NCBI GenBank assembly: GCA_017429885.1
Contig: JAFROA010000146.1
Span: forward strand, 1 to 5,544
Length of the DNA stretch: 5,544 nt
Source: Bacteroidales bacterium
GTDB lineage: Bacteria; Bacteroidota; Bacteroidia; Bacteroidales; UBA932
Direction of reading: 5' to 3'
Position 1 is the stretch's first letter. Each line of letters opens with the position of its first letter. Below the pieces are notes generated by a model. That model did no database searches and was not told the origin of the DNA. It saw only the letters and a program-made list of their open reading frames with translations. Shown here piece by piece: positions 1-5,544 of the stretch. The position numbers were made by a program, and so were the translations under genes.

Positions 1-351
1 GACCAGGTTTGCGATGGTCCTTCCGGAATCCACAATGTCCTCGACAATGATCACCTTCTTTCCTTTCACACTGCCGGTCATGCCGATGATGTCCCGGACC
101 TCGCCGGTTGACTGTGTGCCCACGTAAGAGGATAGTTTAACGCAAACAATCTCACAGTTGAATGATAACCGTTTCATCAACTCCGCCGTGAACAGGATGG
201 ATCCGTTGAGAACACAAAGCAATACGGGGGCCTCCTCAGAGTCTTTGTAGTCAGCGTTTATCTTTTCTGCCACTTTGTCGATGGCTTTCTCGATCCGGTC
301 GTATTCAATGAAGGGACGGAAAGATTTGTCATGAAGTCTGATGTTGCTCAT
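1..351 (-). CDS. hpt: Hypoxanthine phosphoribosyltransferase, N-terminal 117 residues (3' end outside window)
   Basis: This cytoplasmic purine-salvage enzyme joins hypoxanthine (often also guanine) to PRPP, giving IMP or GMP and pyrophosphate. I translated 117 codons from the ATG at 351, with no stop before the window edge. Bacterial HPRTs are about 175-180 residues, so the C-terminal purine-binding third is missing here. Visible motifs, in order, are the pyrophosphate-contacting loop LNGS (residues 49-52 region), the flexible-loop Ser-Tyr pair in KLSSYVG (about 72-78), and the PRPP signature VIIVEDIVDSGRTI (about 100-113). In the signature, Glu104-Asp105 should hold the ribose hydroxyls and Asp108 should be the general base, by analogy with the human enzyme. 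The family is clear; the exact hypoxanthine versus guanine preference cannot be read from this part. The gene diverges from the plus-strand gene at 479, and its own promoter candidate lies just upstream. Confidence 0.95.
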   Translation of the reverse strand, partial: MSNIRLHDKSFRPFIEYDRIEKAIDKVAEKINADYKDSEEAPVLLCVLNGSILFTAELMKRLSFNCEIVCVKLSSYVGTQSTGEVRDIIGMTGSVKGKKVIIVEDIVDSGRTIANLV

Positions 352-373
352 AAATGTTTGTTTAAGATAAATA

Positions 374-403
374 CAAAAATAGCCAATCCTTATAAAAAAC
401 AGA
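374..403 (-). promoter_or_regulatory. Candidate Bacteroidota-type promoter for hpt
   Basis: Read on the minus strand, positions 381-374 are TATTTTTG, a perfect match to the Bacteroidota -7 consensus TAnnTTTG. Upstream, 403-400 read TCTG, an imperfect match to the -33 TTTG box, with an 18-base spacer (consensus about 19-21). Transcription would start near 367, leaving a leader of roughly 15 bases before the hpt ATG. The match is by eye and the -33 element is weak. Confidence 0.5.
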
Positions 404-455
404 AATAAACGTCCACACTTTTTTATACTCCCTGATTATTTGATTCCAACCTTGT

Positions 456-463
456 TATATTCG
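456..463 (+). promoter_or_regulatory. Weak -7-like box upstream of the helix-hairpin-helix gene
   Basis: TATATTCG matches the Bacteroidota -7 consensus TAnnTTTG at all but one fixed position and lies 15 bases upstream of the ATG at 479. The only TTTG nearby (439-442) is 13 bases away, too close for a -33 box. No convincing alternative is seen at the right distance. It would leave a leader under 10 bases. The rest of the 352-478 gap is AT-rich with no clear hairpin or operator. Confidence 0.22.
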
Positions 464-478
464 CGAAAACCTCGTCAG

Positions 479-2266
479 ATGAAAAGCTTCAAATCCATTC
501 TTGCCCTCACGTTTATACTTGTCCTGCGTTTGTCCTGCGTGCCGGTTCCTGTTCCGGCGCAGACAGGAGATTACATCGGGAATATGCTTGTGATAACAGG
601 CGCTTCTTGTGAGGAAGAACTTGATGAGCAGGAGATTGAACGCTTCTCAGGCTTTCTGTCGCATCCTCTCAGACTAAACGGATCGGGGAAATCCAGGTTA
701 GTCTCAAGCGGCCTTTTGAGTCAGTATCAAGCGGCCAGCCTGGAAGAGTACCGCAGCCGTTCGGGGGATGTCAGGTCTTTCTCGGAACTCGCTTTGGTCG
801 AAGGATTTGACGAGGCTTACGTCGCCGCTTTGGCTCCTTTCGTGACTCTTGGTGGCGGAAGTGTGGCGGGAGCGGCAGGGAATATGCCTGGAATAAGGCA
901 GGAAGCTCTTCTGAGAGGGTCTGTTAAAGGTGCTGAGGCCAACTACGGTCTCAAGTATAAAATCTCGTTCCGGGAAAAAGCATCTGCCTCCCTGGCTGCC
1001 AGATCATACTATGGAGATGCCTTGTTCCCGCCTTCCTCATGGTCAGGGAATATTACCATTTATGGGAAGCGCTTGTTGTCCAAAGTTGTGTTTGGGGACT
1101 ACAATATGCGCCTCGGACAAGGGCTGTCTCTTTGGAGCGGGATGTCACTTGGAGGATTCTCATCATCATCTTCTTTCTCGAGGAGACCTACCGGTTTGTC
1201 ACCGGCTTGGTCTTGGTCTGGAATCGGGAGTCATAGGGGAGCCTCCGCTGAGTTGTCGGCAGGTCGGTTCTCATTTGTTCCATTTGTCTCATTCCCCGGA
1301 TTGAGGGAGAGGATGGCAGGTAAGGAAAAGAGTAGGATAGAGATGATGCCAGGAACCTTTTGCTCATGGGGAAGCAGGAATGGACAGATTGGTTTGTCGG
1401 CATGGTGGACCGGGGAGCAAGGAAAGGTCTCCGGAGATTTCCGCTGGAACCTATATGGTATAGATCTATTCGGCGAGGTGGCTGCTGATATCGCCTCAGG
1501 GGTTATGGCTGTGGTTCTTGGTTCATCTATCTCATTGGAAGAGGGATGGAGGGTCAGCGGAGTCGCCAGGATATATCCGTCCACCTTTGACGGGACATGG
1601 AGCGGAGGCGTAAGGAGCTGGACTAAAACCTCTGACGAAAGGGGACTGGCGATAGGATTGGAGAGATATGGATTGCAGTTCACGGCGGATTTGGGCATTA
1701 AGGATTCTGACAATACTCGTCGTCAGGTGAAGCTGTTTGCGAAGGTCCCTGTCCAGATCACTCCAAACGCTGTCCTTTCTTTCAGATTTACTGGCCGTTA
1801 TCGCCCCTATGAGAGCTACCTTGTGTACCGTACGGGATTGAGAGCTGATCTGGATTGGTCATCCGGAGGAATCTCAACTAGGTATGGGGAATCAGAGGAG
1901 GATGCTTGGAAGGTGCGTTTCAGGTTGGAGGGATTGCTTTGCAAGTCGCTATCTGGCCTTACATATATTGAGCTTGGGAGGAAGGCTTCCAATCTGAGCG
2001 CTTATCTGAGGGGAACGCTGTTCGTCGTGGATAATTGGGATGACAGGATATACTCGTACGAAAGGGACGCTCCAGGAAATTTCACTGTACCAGCGTATTA
2101 CGGAAGGGGAGTCGCTTTATCATTCGTGGGTGGTCACAAGTTCCGTCAATGGAAGAAGAAAACCCTGAGGGTCTACCTCAGGGTCTCCGATATCTCTTAT
2201 TTCTTGATGTCTACACCCAAGCCCTCGGTCCGTGAAGCAAGAGTCCAGGCGGTCATGGCTATCTGA
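479..2266 (+). CDS. Exported helix-hairpin-helix (ComEA-like) protein with beta-barrel-like C-terminal region
   Basis: The function is unknown. The ATG at 479 is chosen because it opens directly onto a signal peptide: MKSFK, then the hydrophobic stretch ILALTFILVL, then a VPVPVPA segment with probable signal peptidase I cleavage after Ala27. The longer reading from a TTG at 440 only adds a charged tail in front of the signal. Residues about 53-124 resemble the ComEA-type double helix-hairpin-helix region of Bacteroidota proteins of this kind: an HPLRLN entry, a first hairpin around GLLSQYQAASLEEYRSRSG and a second at VEGFDEAYVAALAPF. From about 130 to 595 the protein is rich in aromatic, Gly and Ser residues with alternating polar and hydrophobic runs, as in outer-membrane barrels; this part is inference. 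The total of 595 residues is a little below the roughly 650-700 I recall for the family. There is no clear ribosome binding site. The gene stands alone on its strand and its stop touches the stop of the opposing gene. Confidence 0.82.
   Translation: MKSFKSILALTFILVLRLSCVPVPVPAQTGDYIGNMLVITGASCEEELDEQEIERFSGFLSHPLRLNGSGKSRLVSSGLLSQYQAASLEEYRSRSGDVRSFSELALVEGFDEAYVAALAPFVTLGGGSVAGAAGNMPGIRQEALLRGSVKGAEANYGLKYKISFREKASASLAARSYYGDALFPPSSWSGNITIYGKRLLSKVVFGDYNMRLGQGLSLWSGMSLGGFSSSSSFSRRPTGLSPAWSWSGIGSHRGASAELSAGRFSFVPFVSFPGLRERMAGKEKSRIEMMPGTFCSWGSRNGQIGLSAWWTGEQGKVSGDFRWNLYGIDLFGEVAADIASGVMAVVLGSSISLEEGWRVSGVARIYPSTFDGTWSGGVRSWTKTSDERGLAIGLERYGLQFTADLGIKDSDNTRRQVKLFAKVPVQITPNAVLSFRFTGRYRPYESYLVYRTGLRADLDWSSGGISTRYGESEEDAWKVRFRLEGLLCKSLSGLTYIELGRKASNLSAYLRGTLFVVDNWDDRIYSYERDAPGNFTVPAYYGRGVALSFVGGHKFRQWKKKTLRVYLRVSDISYFLMSTPKPSVREARVQAVMAI
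519..540 (+). repeat. Perfect 11-bp tandem duplication in signal-peptide coding region
   Basis: The unit TTGTCCTGCGT occurs twice without a gap, at 519-529 and 530-540, inside the signal-peptide part of the plus-strand gene. Because 11 is not a multiple of 3, the two copies are read in different frames (giving VLR and then LSCV). Gain or loss of one copy would shift the frame between the ATG at 479 and the mature protein. With only two copies it may be chance or a fixed old event. Confidence 0.75.
2152..2184 (-). terminator. Candidate intrinsic terminator of the parB–DUF5683–transglycosylase operon, inside the opposing gene
   Basis: ACCCTGAGG (2162-2170) and CCTCAGGGT (2176-2184) form a perfect 9-bp stem with a 5-base loop. 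On the minus strand the hairpin is followed at once by the T-rich run TTTCTTCTT (2161-2153). It begins 83 bases beyond the last coding base of the transglycosylase gene. On the plus strand the same bases encode KKTLRVYLRVS, residues 560-570 of the helix-hairpin-helix protein, and the sequence after the stem is less T-rich. The structure is therefore better suited to stopping minus-strand transcripts. The T run is interrupted by C, so strength is uncertain. Confidence 0.5.
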
Positions 2267-3955
2267 TTATTTCGGAGGGATCTTGATTATCTGGCCTATC
2301 CTCAGGTGGCTGTTAATCCCGTTGTATTTCATCAGTTTGTCAGCCGTTGTGCCATATTTCTTAGCGATGTTGTATAGATTGTCTCCTTGCTTGACTTTAT
2401 ATGACGTCGCCTGTCCAGTGCTCGTCTGTGGCTTTGATGAGGACGTGCTGGATGTTGTTTTCGGTTTAGTGCTGGAGGAACTTGCCGTGGAGTTGGAAGT
2501 GCTAGAGGCGGGGGCTCCTCCCTTATAGATGACGAGTGTTTGGCCAACTCGTATCGTAGTGCCTTTCAGGTGGTTCCAACTTTTAAGCTGGTTCACCGTG
2601 ACATGGTATCTCGCCGCGATTTTCCCGAGGTTATCCCCACCCCTCACCTTATATGTCGTCCGGTTGGCTGTTGTTGAGGTACTGGCGCCAGAGGAACGTG
2701 TAGTGGGCTTTGAGCTGATAAGTGTCTGTGGATTGAGCAGTTCTTCAGCCCTGTGGGTATAGAGGGAGTCCTCGTTGGCTATAAATGCGCTGGTGTAGTT
2801 GAACGGGAGTCGCAAGATGTATGTTCCGCTGTTCCCTGGGATCACATCCTTTATGTATTGGGGATTGAGATTCTCGAGCTCTTCAACTGATATGCCGACG
2901 AGGTCGCTGATCTGCTGGAAGTGGAGGTTCCTTCTTATCTCAAAGGTGTCCACCTGGACAGGCATCTGCGCGTTATTGGGAGTCAGCCCATATTCCTTGC
3001 TGTACCTGAGGGCGTACATGGCTCCCACAAAGGCCGGGACATATCCTCTGGTCTCTCTGGGGAGGTAGTCATAAACGCTCCAGAAATCTCTTCCTCCGCC
3101 CCTGCGGATCGCCTTGTTGACATTGCCCGGGCCGCAGTTGTATGAGGATATGGCGAGGTTCCAGTCACCGAAAAGGCGGTATGAGTCCTTGAGGTACCTT
3201 GCAGCGGCATCAGAAGCTTTGAAAGGATCAAGTCTTTCGTCCACGAAGGAGTTGATCTCCAGCCCGTAGCTCTTGGCTGTCTTGGTCATGAACTGCCACA
3301 TGCCTTTCGCTCCAGCTCTCGATACAGCTACAGGATTTAAAGCTGACTCGATAATCGCCATGTATTTAAGCTCGTCCGGAAGGTCATACTGACTGAAAGT
3401 TTCCTCGAAAATCGGCATATAATACTGGCATAACCCCATTATATTGCCCATTTTAGTGGGCATCTTCTCGGAGTAGAGCACCATGTAGTTTCTCACAGTC
3501 TCATTGAAAGGCAGGGTGATGAAAGAGTTCATGCTCTCAAGTCTGTCCCTAAGCACTTCGTCTGAGACGTTGGAAGAGAAATGTACGGAGTCCATGTTAT
3601 ATCCCTCACCATTCCTGTCATTCTTGACTTGACGGTGGAGATACCAAATATTCAGGAGACTGTCCGTGAGCTCGGGGCTGTAATCCTCAGGATTGAGTCC
3701 GGCAGCGCTCTTGTCATCGTTTTCCTCGTAGATGCTCAGCATCTCTTTAGCCAGGCTGTCTTTGAGGATGATGTCTTTTTTCAGCTCCTCTATGACTGCA
3801 TTCATGGAGTCAATCCTCGAGCGGAGCTCAGTATTCTCCACTTTGTACCTATTCCTGAATAATTTGCTTTTCCTGGTTTGGCCTGCAGCTGTTGGTGAGA
3901 GCGTCAAGGCGAAAGCCAAGGCGAGTAGAGATATTATGAACGCTTTCCCTTTCAT
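2267..3955 (-). CDS. mltD: MltD-like lytic transglycosylase (SLT/GH23 domain) with LysM repeats
   Basis: This periplasmic enzyme family cleaves the MurNAc-GlcNAc bond of peptidoglycan, leaving 1,6-anhydroMurNAc ends. The ATG at 3955 (562 residues) is chosen because it starts the signal peptide MKGKAFIISLLALAFALTL, with likely cleavage near TAAG-Q at about 25. The longer frame from 4057 would overlap the upstream gene. Residues about 30-78 look like a coiled coil. The SLT domain spans about 185-300: catalytic Glu203 in IIESALNP, then GAKGMWQFM (216-224), AARYL and AISSYNCGPGNV (268-279). A degenerate LysM-like segment follows (about 336-384), then clear LysM repeats at 435-477 and 519-560. A Ser/Thr-rich linker (482-517) separates the two clear repeats. 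There is no lipobox Cys, unlike the E. coli MltD lipoprotein, so it is probably soluble in the periplasm. It is the last visible gene of the operon, 11 bases after the DUF5683 stop. The exact cleavage mode is inferred from the family. Confidence 0.93.
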   Translation of the reverse strand: MKGKAFIISLLALAFALTLSPTAAGQTRKSKLFRNRYKVENTELRSRIDSMNAVIEELKKDIILKDSLAKEMLSIYEENDDKSAAGLNPEDYSPELTDSLLNIWYLHRQVKNDRNGEGYNMDSVHFSSNVSDEVLRDRLESMNSFITLPFNETVRNYMVLYSEKMPTKMGNIMGLCQYYMPIFEETFSQYDLPDELKYMAIIESALNPVAVSRAGAKGMWQFMTKTAKSYGLEINSFVDERLDPFKASDAAARYLKDSYRLFGDWNLAISSYNCGPGNVNKAIRRGGGRDFWSVYDYLPRETRGYVPAFVGAMYALRYSKEYGLTPNNAQMPVQVDTFEIRRNLHFQQISDLVGISVEELENLNPQYIKDVIPGNSGTYILRLPFNYTSAFIANEDSLYTHRAEELLNPQTLISSKPTTRSSGASTSTTANRTTYKVRGGDNLGKIAARYHVTVNQLKSWNHLKGTTIRVGQTLVIYKGGAPASSTSNSTASSSSTKPKTTSSTSSSKPQTSTGQATSYKVKQGDNLYNIAKKYGTTADKLMKYNGINSHLRIGQIIKIPPK

Positions 3956-3966
3956 GGCGTATTCAT

Positions 3967-4956
3967 TTAAAAAGTGAAGCCTATCTTCACTCCCACAGCG
4001 TTGTCGCTCATGAAGCCACCTCCGGAGTGCCTGGGGGCTATGGCGTACTCGTTGCAAGGTGTGATAATTGTGGGGCTCACACTCATTGTGAGATCGTCAT
4101 TGACCTCAAAATCCTGCATATAAGAGAACACATTGGCATCTATGACCTGCAGCAGATAGCTACCCACTATGGCCACGACAGAATAATCCCGGAATCGCCT
4201 GAAAACATTCCTGTAATAGAGTGCCCTGTCGGCTGGGATAAGACCTTCGTATGTGCCTTCCTCCGCGGTCGCCTCGTTATGTATCCTCTTGTATCTCTTG
4301 TAGTTCTTGTTGTTCACCGCCCAGTAATGGTACGAGCCCACTATGGCTCCCCAATAGATGGGGATCTTCCAATACTCTCCGTTATATGCTTGGCCGAGAC
4401 CGGGCACGAGCAATGAATACAGAGTCGCCTTTCCGGCTTGCCCCTTTATGTCGCGCTTGTAGTTGACGACTCCGTCCATGAGTGTTCCCCAGTAAATCAG
4501 TCCGGCTCCGGCGAACATGTATGTGGCCATTTTCTTGGCGTCCTCGTCAATTGTCAAAGTGGTCTCAGGATCATTCTCGAAGGCTAGCTCGTATGCTGAT
4601 TTTGAGGCCTTATACTGTTTATGGTACTTTATACCCATCCCGATTGTGGCTCCAAGCCCGGCGTATGTGATGGGAATCTTCCAGTATTGTTTATTGTAGA
4701 ACTGCTCAGCGCCGATGAACACTGTGGAGCCGGCGAACATTGAACCGATCTTCAAAGTGGAATCATGATGGGCGACGCCATGGAAAAACTCCCGGAAAGA
4801 CCACATCCGGTCCACAGAGTCTTTTGATGCCAAGGTGTCTGAGGGGCTGGCGTAGTTTTGGCTGAATGCCTCCTCACGGAATTGGGCACGGGCGCCAACC
4901 GTGAAAACGGCCAGAAACAGCGGAACCAAAAATATCCTGAGTCTCAGATCCTTCAT
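3967..4956 (-). CDS. DUF5683 membrane protein with an apparent tandem domain duplication
   Basis: The role is unknown; I recognise the Bacteroidota family DUF5683. The ATG at 4956 (329 residues) is preferred over a TTG one codon earlier. The N-terminus MKDLRLRIFLVPLFLAVFTV...ARAQ is a signal peptide, probably cut after about residue 24. The typical core is at about 176-281: KATLYSLLVPGLGQAYNGEY, WKIPIYW, a membrane segment, the basic Tyr-rich NYKRYKRIH, and later SYLLQVIDANV. An earlier stretch, about 69-167, repeats this order: GAEQFYNKQYWKIPITY, a hydrophobic segment, YHKQYKASKSAY and YWGTLMDGVV. Family members I recall have one unit and about 200-250 residues. The C-terminus (about 283-329) reads like a short strand-rich tail ending VGVKIGFTF. 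The gene lies 8 bases after the parB stop and 11 bases before the transglycosylase ATG, so the three are almost certainly co-transcribed. Confidence 0.85.
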   Translation of the reverse strand: MKDLRLRIFLVPLFLAVFTVGARAQFREEAFSQNYASPSDTLASKDSVDRMWSFREFFHGVAHHDSTLKIGSMFAGSTVFIGAEQFYNKQYWKIPITYAGLGATIGMGIKYHKQYKASKSAYELAFENDPETTLTIDEDAKKMATYMFAGAGLIYWGTLMDGVVNYKRDIKGQAGKATLYSLLVPGLGQAYNGEYWKIPIYWGAIVGSYHYWAVNNKNYKRYKRIHNEATAEEGTYEGLIPADRALYYRNVFRRFRDYSVVAIVGSYLLQVIDANVFSYMQDFEVNDDLTMSVSPTIITPCNEYAIAPRHSGGGFMSDNAVGVKIGFTF

Positions 4957-4964
4957 CAAATCGC

Positions 4965-5544
4965 CTAAATATTAGATTCCTCAAGAGCATTGAGGAACCT
5001 CTTCACTTCCTCGTCCGAGTTGAACCTTATCGTCATGGTGCCTTTCCCGGAGGGAGAGCGTTTCAGGCTGATGCTATTATCAAAAAACTTGCCGATGTGC
5101 TCGAGAACACGGTAATAGTCGTCTGGAAGATCCTGGATCTTTGGCGACGTGGAGACATCTTCTTTACCCAGCCTGCGGACTTTATCCTCGAGTTGACGGA
5201 CTGAAAGGCCGTCTTTGATTGTGAGGTCGCACAGAAGCTCTTGGATATGAGGATCTTCTATTCCCAGAAGGACTTTGGCGTGGCCTGTGCTGAGGAGACC
5301 TGCCTTAAGGTCGTGCTGAACTTTGGCCGGGAGTTTCAGGAGTCGCAGATAATTGGCGACAGAAGCCCTTTTCTTGCCAACTCTCTGAGCCATTCTCTCC
5401 TGGGTGAGGTGGCATTCGTCCATCAGCCTCTGGTAGCTCATAGCGATCTCGATGGGATCCAGGTCTTGTCTTTGGATATTCTCGACAATGGCCATCTCGA
5501 GCATGCCCTGGTCATCCGTTGCACGGATATAAGCGGGGATGACA
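4965..5544 (-). CDS. parB: Chromosome-partitioning protein ParB, C-terminal 192 residues (5' end outside window)
   Basis: ParB is a CTP-dependent DNA clamp that loads at parS sites near the origin and works with the ParA ATPase to segregate chromosomes. The reading frame runs without a stop to the window edge, beginning VIPAYIRATDDQGMLEMAIVENIQRQDLDP. The Met encoded at 5504 is therefore internal, not the start. Visible parts are the ENIQR motif of the N-terminal CTP-binding domain (about visible residues 20-24), and the central helix-turn-helix region around LTQERMAQRVGKKRASVANYLRLLKLP (about 44-70), which reads parS. The C-terminal dimerisation domain follows (about 138-192, with SGKGTMTIRFNSDEEVKRFL). 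The upstream GERR-type motif lies outside the window. Full-length ParB of this phylum is about 290-300 residues, so roughly 100 are missing. parA would be expected next upstream. The next gene begins 8 bases after this TAG. Confidence 0.96.
   Translation of the reverse strand, partial: VIPAYIRATDDQGMLEMAIVENIQRQDLDPIEIAMSYQRLMDECHLTQERMAQRVGKKRASVANYLRLLKLPAKVQHDLKAGLLSTGHAKVLLGIEDPHIQELLCDLTIKDGLSVRQLEDKVRRLGKEDVSTSPKIQDLPDDYYRVLEHIGKFFDNSISLKRSPSGKGTMTIRFNSDEEVKRFLNALEESNI

Noticed and set aside
440..478. Longer start of the helix-hairpin-helix protein from a TTG at 440.
   Set aside because: It puts 13 mostly polar and basic residues before a complete signal peptide that begins at the ATG at 479, and it covers the best promoter-like box.
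541..558. Small inverted repeat GCCGG ... CCGGC in the signal-peptide coding region.
   Set aside because: A 5-bp stem with an 8-base loop in a GC-rich VPVPVPA coding run is expected from codon repetition and is too weak to call.
1160..1170. TCATCATCATC microsatellite in the helix-hairpin-helix gene.
   Set aside because: It is a short in-frame run encoding part of a Ser tract; copy changes would not shift the frame and the length is common.
1231..1713. 160-codon open frame on the minus strand.
   Set aside because: It is entirely antisense to the helix-hairpin-helix gene, Pro/Ser-rich in the manner of a shadow frame, with no recognisable domain.
3956..4057. 34-residue N-terminal extension of the transglycosylase.
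   Set aside because: It overlaps the DUF5683 coding sequence, is Arg-rich and unlike an export signal, and the ATG at 3955 starts a standard signal peptide.
4027..4416. 129-codon plus-strand frame inside the DUF5683 gene.
   Set aside because: It is antisense to a well-supported gene, with no domain, no export signal and no promoter.
5502..5504. Internal Met at 5504 as the start of parB.
   Set aside because: The frame stays open to the window edge and the upstream residues VIPAYIRATDDQG match normal ParB sequence.
1..5544. parS-like sites, CRISPR arrays, tRNA genes, IS ends or phage attachment sites.
   Set aside because: I looked for GTTTCACGTGAAAC-like palindromes, regularly spaced repeats, cloverleaf arms and terminal inverted repeats and saw none. 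Weak parS variants could escape a reading by eye.

Overview
This window looks like ordinary chromosomal DNA from a member of the Bacteroidales (phylum Bacteroidota). Three things support this. The gene run parB – DUF5683 protein – LysM lytic transglycosylase is typical of that order. The plus-strand gene encodes an exported helix-hairpin-helix protein of a kind I know mainly from Bacteroidota. The one good promoter has a TAnnTTTG-type -7 box, and no gene shows a clear Shine-Dalgarno sequence. Base composition looks near 50% GC in genes and AT-rich in the single real intergenic gap. I cannot name a genus.

Layout: (1) Positions 1-351, minus strand: N-terminal two thirds of hypoxanthine phosphoribosyltransferase (hpt), cut by the window edge. 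(2) 352-478: a 127-base divergent intergenic region with a good promoter candidate for hpt and a poor one for the plus-strand gene. (3) 479-2266, plus strand: a 595-residue exported protein with an N-terminal ComEA-like helix-hairpin-helix region and a long beta-strand-rich C-terminal part. (4) 2267-5544, minus strand: a tight three-gene operon read right to left. It holds parB (5' end outside the window), a DUF5683 membrane protein and an MltD-like lytic transglycosylase, with gaps of 8 and 11 bases. No RNA genes, mobile elements or CRISPR arrays were seen, and no gene-free stretch exceeds 300 bases.

The minus-strand operon links chromosome segregation (ParB) with envelope work (a DUF5683 protein of unknown role and a peptidoglycan-cleaving enzyme). 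hpt is purine salvage and appears functionally unrelated.

No wholly new system is evident. The points worth a second look are these. The DUF5683 protein seems to carry two tandem copies of its domain. The stop codons of the convergent genes touch with no base between them, and a terminator-like hairpin for the minus-strand operon lies inside the plus-strand coding sequence. A perfect 11-bp tandem duplication sits in the signal-peptide coding region of the plus-strand gene. Finally, a DNA-binding-type fold is attached to a probable outer-membrane barrel.
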